Of a stretch of DNA of 64,000 nt, positions 58,528 through 64,000 are shown one piece after another. The notes beneath the pieces were generated by a model, which saw only the letters and a list, made by a program, of their open reading frames with translations, ran no database searches and was not told the DNA's origin. Each line of letters begins with the position of its first letter. Position 1 is the first letter of the stretch. The position numbers and the translations under genes are program-made. Origin of the DNA: Cytospora piceicola (Eukaryota; Ascomycota; Sordariomycetes; Diaporthales; Cytosporaceae); contig JALQBC010000008.1 in NCBI GenBank assembly GCA_023375675.1, positions 62,001 to 126,000 of the forward strand, given 5' to 3'.

Positions 58528-60366
58528 CTATGCTTCAGCATGGCCCTTGTGGCTATTGCCCGAGTTGAGTTTTCCACCTCCCAGGTTCAAGTCTTTCATC
58601 CGAGACGGATTCTCCACAATGTCTAACGCAGCCTCCCTTTTACTCTTCCAGTGATTGGCACCTCCAAAATCATCATCACTTTCCATGTCGCCCAGACGGC
58701 TCTCGTCGCTGCTGCTCACACTGCTCGAGTCAGGACTTCGGTTCTGCACCAGTTGCACCGCTTTGCCCTCGTTCTTCTTGGTCTCCCTCTGCTTGTCCTT
58801 GAGCTTCTGGTCTTCGTCGTCCTCCCAGTGCAGGACCACGATGCCAATGCCGGGAAAGTTTCTTTCGAGAAACTCTTGCAACAGGGGGAGGACCTTCTTG
58901 TCGGGCCGGTAAGTACCGCTGTCGTTGTCGATGACCAGCTGGTAGTGCCGCGGGTTCGTGGGAGGCGCGTCCCCTGGCGGTCCACCAGGAAGCTCTTGGT
59001 CTGGGTGGGTAGGTTCGTTTACGTTGGGCTCGCCTTGATGCTCTGCGGCATCAGGCCTGGCAAGGCGGCGGATAAAGAACTCGCCGGAGCAGGCGATGTA
59101 AGTCGCCACGTCGGAGTGCATGGTGTGCTTGGACAGGAAATCGACACCAAACTCCTTACCGGTCTCGGTGAACCTCAGCAGGCCGTCAAGAGTGAGCACG
59201 TAGGTAAAGATGCGACCACCCTCGTCAAAGTGAGCCATGCGCAGGAATTGGAGGGATGCCTCCTCTGAGCAGGGGCGGACCTTGCCCCATTGAGTTGACG
59301 GGTTGAAGTTGTAGATGCGTGCGTGCTGCTTGTGGAGGGCCTTTTGCAAGACCTTGCCACGGAGGCCTTTGCCGCTGAACATGCTTGAGACCCAGGGTCT
59401 GAACTCGACATAACGGTGATAAAGGTGCTCTGGAACCGGCCCGGAGAGCTGAATCTCGTTTGCCTGAAAACTTGGGGACGGTCAGCTTACTGTCTCAATT
59501 CAATCCGGGCCAGGGGGGGGGGGGCAAACTTACTCGTATTTCTGGATTCTCTTGTCTTCTGGCTTGCCATGAGTATGGTCTTTCTCGTCTGCTGTTTCAT
59601 CCTCGTTGACCTTGATACCCAAGAACCTGCCCAGCAGGGGACTGTAGTGCTTGAAGAATGTGGAGGGCCCAACGGTATACATCTGAGAGCCCTTACCCTC
59701 AGAGCGGCCGATAACGTCCATGCTCAGGTGCAGACGGCCGGTCATGGACGTGCCCTTCTCGAGGGAGCTCGTAACGGCCTTGAACAAGTATGCGCGCTTA
59801 CTCCCCATACGCTTCTTGACATCGAACCACTGGCCCTCTGGGCCCAGGCTCCAGCCCTCTCCGATATGGGAAGTCTCGAAGGTGACGTTGCCCAGTCGAT
59901 CATCGTGGTCTGGGTAATCTTCGTCGTAGACACGACACTTCAGCTTGAAGCCCGCCTCGGGGACGTTGGCGACGATCCATTCTTCCTCCCACTCGGGCTC
60001 GCAGGTCGTGCGGACCGTTCTGGTCCTCTTGACCATGACAGGGTCCTCTTTGTGTCGCTGGGGAATGGGCGCGGTAAGGGTGGCATTGATGTATGGGTCG
60101 CATGACTGGGTCGAGAGATCGGCGGCTGGCAGGTTCATTGCCTTATGAAAGACGAACCTGACGGTCCAGCCAGGAGGCAGGTCGGGGAGCGGGGTAGGGT
60201 CATAACCGCCAGATGGTGGATGTGTCTTGTCCTTGAGTGCCTCCTTCTTCTCGGTAGCCTTGTTCTTCAGGCCATGGATGCCATTGTGTGTGTGTTCCTG
60301 TCCCTCTTCGTGTGTTGGCGAGGCAGCGGGACGCTCTGACCCATCTGCACCGGCGGGCTCAGACAT
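58528..60366 (-). CDS. C2-domain protein
   Basis: Two exons, 59534-60366 and 58528-59470, encode 591 residues. The donor is GTAAGT. The in-frame acceptor is CCCCAAG just before TTTTCAGGC, giving KYD|FQANEIQLSGPVPEHLYHRYVEF; the stronger-looking TTTTCAG 7 nt downstream would shift frame. The N-terminal third carries a C2 fold: LPPGWTVRFVFHKAMNLPAAD, SCDPYINATLT, TCEPEWEEEWIVANVP, VYDEDYPDHDDRLGNVTF. The Asp residues at the loop positions suggest Ca2+/phospholipid binding. The C-terminal half (WGKVRPCSEEASLQFLRMAHFDEGGRIFTYVLTLDG, HSDVATYIACSGEFFIRRL, HYQLVIDNDSGTYRPD, FPGIGIVVLHWEDDED) is conserved in ascomycete homologues I recall but unassigned, and ends in a Ser/Asp-rich tail. It is likely a membrane-recruited protein; its pathway is unknown. 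The intron holds a C12 run. Confidence 0.87.
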
Positions 60367-62185
60367 CTTTGTCGTACTGTGTGTCTCGGCGCCGACTACC
60401 TAGAGAGGGGTTCGGGACAGGTGAGGGATTTTATCGACACGCCCCGTACCGACGTAACGGTAAAGTATACAGTATGTATGGAAGTATATACGTGTAGACG
60501 TATAAATAGACGTAGATAGACGGCACAATGACGACAAAATCGACTGACTTGGCTGACTTGACAAGTGATGTATGGTTTTGTATAGTGTAGATAATAAGGT
60601 TGTCTTGGCGAGCTGTCAAAGGGAAAGAGCCAAGTGCCAAGACTGGGCCGATCGATCGACACACTAAAGTGCTGGGTTTTTTTTTCCGGTGCTCAGTGGC
60701 TTTCTAGTTGTGGGCGGGTTCAACGTTTTGACGCTTGACGAAGTGGGGTCCTGCTTCAATCTGTCTGTCCAACGTCCAAACCGTTCTCAACGTCTCTCGA
60801 TACGACCTGATAGACGCCAGGGGGGTGTGTCTTTGGGCTGTGTCTGTGGGCTGTGTCTGCGGGCTGTGTTTTGTAACCCCTCTCAAGTGGGAAGAATCTT
60901 AGGTGTATGTATATTCTCAACCTCAACGGCGACTTAAACACGTAAACTACCGTAGTTATTTAGAAGAGAAGAAGAAGAAGTGATAACAAACAGTTCTGCG
61001 ATAAAGTTCCTTGATTCTTGGCTCAACCAAGACGTACTGTGTGCTGGTACAAAGTACCGGCCGGAGTAAGCTCGCTGCCCAGGCGTGCCGATTCCTTCTG
61101 ACGTCATGCCGTCCAGCTGATAAATGATAGAGGAGCTCACCCCTCGCTGAGTCTAAAATTGCAGTGAATGGTTCTGGGGGTATCTGTCAGACGGCAGCAG
61201 GGGTCCCTGCGGAAATACCTCGGTCTGTATAAATAAGTAAGTTATATAATTAACTTCGGGATATATTTAATATAGAAATTAGTATACCGGAGTAAGCAGG
61301 GTACGAGATAATACATTAACAGATCAATCGAGTACATATTACGTGTGACAGTATCGGGGTGGAGTGTTGCACATGCGAGCCTCCCCTTTACGCTCGAACC
61401 TTCACTGCTAAGGACCACAAGCTTATCGTCAGAGTGCGACGATAGAGCGCACCCCCTCGCTGAGTCTAAAATTGCAGTGAAGTTTTTGATGTTGTGAAAC
61501 ATTGCATGTGCGATAACCCCATCCTATTCGACAAGGGCATGCTAAATTCTTCCACGGGCGGGGGGCGGCCCCGGTAGACGACAGCATCCATCAGAATAAC
61601 CCTTGAGTGTCGGCCCTCCATCCTCATCTACGTATCCCTGATTACCTACCGTCAGGGTGTTGTTTATCATTGATTTTGGCAAGCGGGCGGACATATATAA
61701 ACACGGTACCGAGAAGGTTTGCTTGCCTATCCTTAAACTTGATTGGCTGTAAAACATGATTGTTGTGATACTTACTGGTCATAAAATCTACATCTTCAAT
61801 TATAAAATTACCCTAGGGTATATATCGTAGTCAAGGTATTGTCGCTTCTAGGCACCTGCGTTTAGGCCTAGTCGATAAGTCCTCCCCAGGTTGCCTCTAG
61901 AGGCCATCCAAATTTGCCTTTCTCGTCCTCAATGTAGGATGTTCTGGGTACTCTAATTACTATACTTGCCTTGATTACTTCCACTCTGTTTCTTACAATC
62001 ACCATCCTCGGCACCAGCTTTATCTCCGTGTCAAATGAAAAGGCCCAGGTCTCGACCATGGCTAATTCAGGTCAGTCTGGTGGCTTCGATACCGTCGCCG
62101 TCGCCGTCCCCCCGTTTCCATCCACCTCTTTGATTGACCGGTCGTCCGCTGCCTTCAGCTGATTCCCGTCCGATTCCGAACACAA
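60367..62185. other. Intergenic, upstream of the C2 gene
   Basis: The promoter of the C2 gene, with tandem TGTCTGTGGGCTG-like units at 60829-60870, then AT-rich DNA (61210-61340) between two copies of a 30-bp direct repeat. No gene supported. Confidence 0.55.
61138..61481. repeat. Pair of 30-bp direct repeats about 312 bp apart
   Basis: CCCTCGCTGAGTCTAAAATT with GCAGTGAA after it occurs at about 61141-61168 and again at about 61453-61480. Both copies are preceded by GAGCKCACC. The AT-rich insert between them carries no recognisable ORF. Confidence 0.85.
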
Positions 62186-63830
62186 TGGATGCAGTAGCCA
62201 TACCTTCATCTTCCGAAAAGCTTTCTGCTCGCTTGGATGCTCTTCGTCCTCGAATCGAAGAGCTCATGCGTATCACTTGCACTGTTGGCTTGGCACTCGG
62301 CGTGCAGCACAATGCTTCAACACCGTATTCCGCCAATTTCGGGCTGCGGCCGGGGGATCTCGAACATAAGTTGCCTGTAGCGGATAACACCATCTTTCTG
62401 GCTTGCTCCCCTATTGGACTTTTCACCTCCTTTTCTCTGGGTACCAATCGTCGACGACTCAAGCAACAACTTGGACTGGTACATTCGCACCCAAGACCTC
62501 CTTCCAGACTTTGACATAGCGTAGGACCTGCTCTGAGAGCAAATTACCATTGCCAATGCACTCCCATCGAACAGGAATGTCTCTCGCCGACACCCACCTT
62601 GGGAGCGAAAACAACATCATGATTCCTCTTGAAGATATGTCCAAGTTCATCAGTGGCCAACTCCCAATTTCCCATTTCCGAGAGCAGTGGGTCATAAAAT
62701 AATGGGCTACGAGCTTTCCGGTCTCGTTATGGGTAAGGTGGTGTAGCCCAAAAGTCATACACACATCATTCGAGATTCAAATCTGAAGCCTCATGGGATG
62801 ACACGAGCGTACACGAAGCGAGCATCAAACGGCATCAAAAATTTTGCCACGGCGTACGTTACGCTCGATGATGGAATTACCACAAAGGTACCAGCGGTCA
62901 AGTATGGGGAAGGCTCCTCCAGGGCTTTGGTGGGTCAAGTGGTGGCATGTTTACGTGTGTTGCGGACTTGCTGAAGGCGTATACATGCATTCATGAAAAG
63001 GGTGAAAGACTATTTCGAGTCCAAACAACTGCCACAGACGGCTTTACCTTCCAGAGGGCAGCTGACATATTCTCGGCCAAGATGCCCATGAATCAGCCAA
63101 CTTTCACGGAAACCTCTTATGCCTTTGGGGTGGCAAGAGTCCAACTGCCTGGCCAGATAGGTTGTATCGGCTTCAATCCTGGCTTGATGTCTGACGAGAT
63201 TCCCACCGTCGTAAAGGGCACACCGTTACGACTCATCGTCTATATTAGGGAAGCCTGCCTGGTGCCTTGTCTGCCATTGCCATGATACCCATCCTCAAGG
63301 TAACTGCTGTTATAGTGTCCAACTATCGTGCCCTCGACGAATGTCCTGATTGGGTCATGCATTTTCATGTTTGAGGAGGTTCTTCAAGCCCATGGTCGCA
63401 AAGGTTTCATCTCTGCCGCTAAGGCGAGTACTCAGTTCACCCTAGGATGGTATGAAAGGACCGGCAAGGCAGTCAAAGACACACAAAAGACTGGAAGCTT
63501 TCCATCACTGCCGTTGCAGGACTACGTTGGTACTTGGTGGAGTAGGAGACGTTATATCAAGTTGGAGGTGACCCTCGAGGATGAAAAGCTCTCGTGGGCA
63601 TTGCAGGGCTTTGATCAGACAAGTCTGAGCTTGGTCACTACCAAGATGACGTGTTTCCCTGGTTAAGGCCTCGCAATCATGTGGCGGCTCATGGTCGTTG
63701 GGTCGACAACCCGCCTCTCTTCTGGCAGGTCAGTTTCACCAAAGATAAAAACGGTGATATCAGTTGCCTCAACTGGGCTTATGTCCCTGATGCACCAAAT
63801 GGGGGGAGCTCCTTCAGGTATAAATAACGA
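62186..63830 (+). pseudogene. Broken serine beta-lactamase-like hydrolase
   Basis: Fragments in family order: LRPRIEELMRI, VGLALGVQHN, ANFGLRPGDLEHKLPVADNTIFLACSPIG, then in other frames GMTRAYTKRASNG and ATAYVTLDDG. These are followed by SCVADLL-like FTCVADLLKAYT, PMNQPTFTETSYAFGVARVQLPG, a new frame TQFTLGWYERTGKAV, LQDYVGTWW, LEVTLEDEKLSWALQG, and finally HGRWVDNPPLFWQVSF. These are the blocks of fungal class-C beta-lactamase/D-aminopeptidase-like proteins. The catalytic S-x-x-K reads SPIG, so the Lys is gone as well. At least four frameshifts make it dead. Confidence 0.88.
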
Positions 63831-64000
63831 ACACAAGGAAGACAATTTCGAGGCAAGCAAGGTATCGAGAACACTAAGTCCATTCTCGGCTGACGACTTC
63901 GAAAGAGTTGTAGTCATCCTGACGCTCTTGATGCACTTCGATAGCGTGAATGAAAGAATATGACGGCACTTATTACAGAAACATTAGCTGAAGACTTAGC
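63831..64000. other. Right edge of window
   Basis: Nothing recognised. Confidence 0.4.

Noticed and set aside
59416..60105. 229-codon plus-strand ORF
   Set aside because: Lies antisense to the C2-domain exon; composition is that of a shadow frame.

Overview
The window is nuclear DNA of a filamentous ascomycete (Pezizomycotina, most likely a Sordariomycete). The reasons are short spliceosomal introns of about 50-100 bp with GTRAGT donors and CTRAY branch points, long intergenic regions, fungus-specific families (Zn2Cys6 and fungal C2H2 regulators, HET domain, APH-like kinases, rhodopsin-like membrane proteins, a PHO80-type cyclin), and many intergenic tracts of the palindromic words TAGGTACCTA and CCTACCTAGG. 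The species cannot be fixed from the sequence alone.

Layout, left to right. At 1-232 (-) is the N-terminal end of a delta-12 fatty acid desaturase, followed by a 4.7 kb gap. At 4983-7410 (-) is a TBC (Rab-GAP-like) protein, then a 5 kb gap with one weak small-gene candidate. At 12561-14979 (-) and 15998-17881 (+) eIF3b and CCT-beta are divergently transcribed from a 1 kb shared promoter. From 17.9 to 30 kb the window is accessory in character: an unrecognised decayed gene, a broken APH-family kinase, an intact Zn2Cys6 regulator (21830-24529), a 61-bp minisatellite, an intact C2H2 regulator (26355-27966) and a broken FAD-linked oxidase. At 31224-32747 (+) is a GT31-type glycosyltransferase. 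It is followed by a relic of a MYND-associated fungal family, a CMP/dCMP-type deaminase (34757-35587) and an apple-like, Ser/Thr-rich, probably GPI-anchored surface protein (36125-37006). From 37 to 41.8 kb lie a relic of a rhodopsin-like membrane protein and a possible small Cys-containing gene. At 41859-45231 (-) is a large four-TM membrane protein of unknown function. At 47558-49163 (-) is a PHO80/PREG-like Pho85 cyclin. At 53273-54397 (-) is the proteasome beta-1 subunit in six exons, at 55099-55833 (-) an Erv2-like sulfhydryl oxidase, and at 58528-60366 (-) a C2-domain protein. A HET pseudogene lies at 56.54-58.25 kb and a serine beta-lactamase-like pseudogene at 62.2-63.8 kb.

Housekeeping genes (eIF3b, CCT2, proteasome beta-1, Erv2, PHO80-like cyclin, GT31, TBC) alternate with decayed accessory genes. 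At least five recognisable families are present only as stop- or frameshift-bearing relics, and none shows an obvious transposon. The two intact regulators beside the dead FAD oxidase and dead kinase may be what is left of a secondary-metabolism locus; that is inference. I found no CRISPR array, no rRNA, no convincing tRNA and no intact transposon. I did not find a clearly new multi-gene system. The points most worth following are a TBC domain lacking both catalytic finger residues, extreme micro-exons (a 3-nt ATG exon and a 15-nt exon), the 61-bp minisatellite, and the dispersed palindromic tracts.
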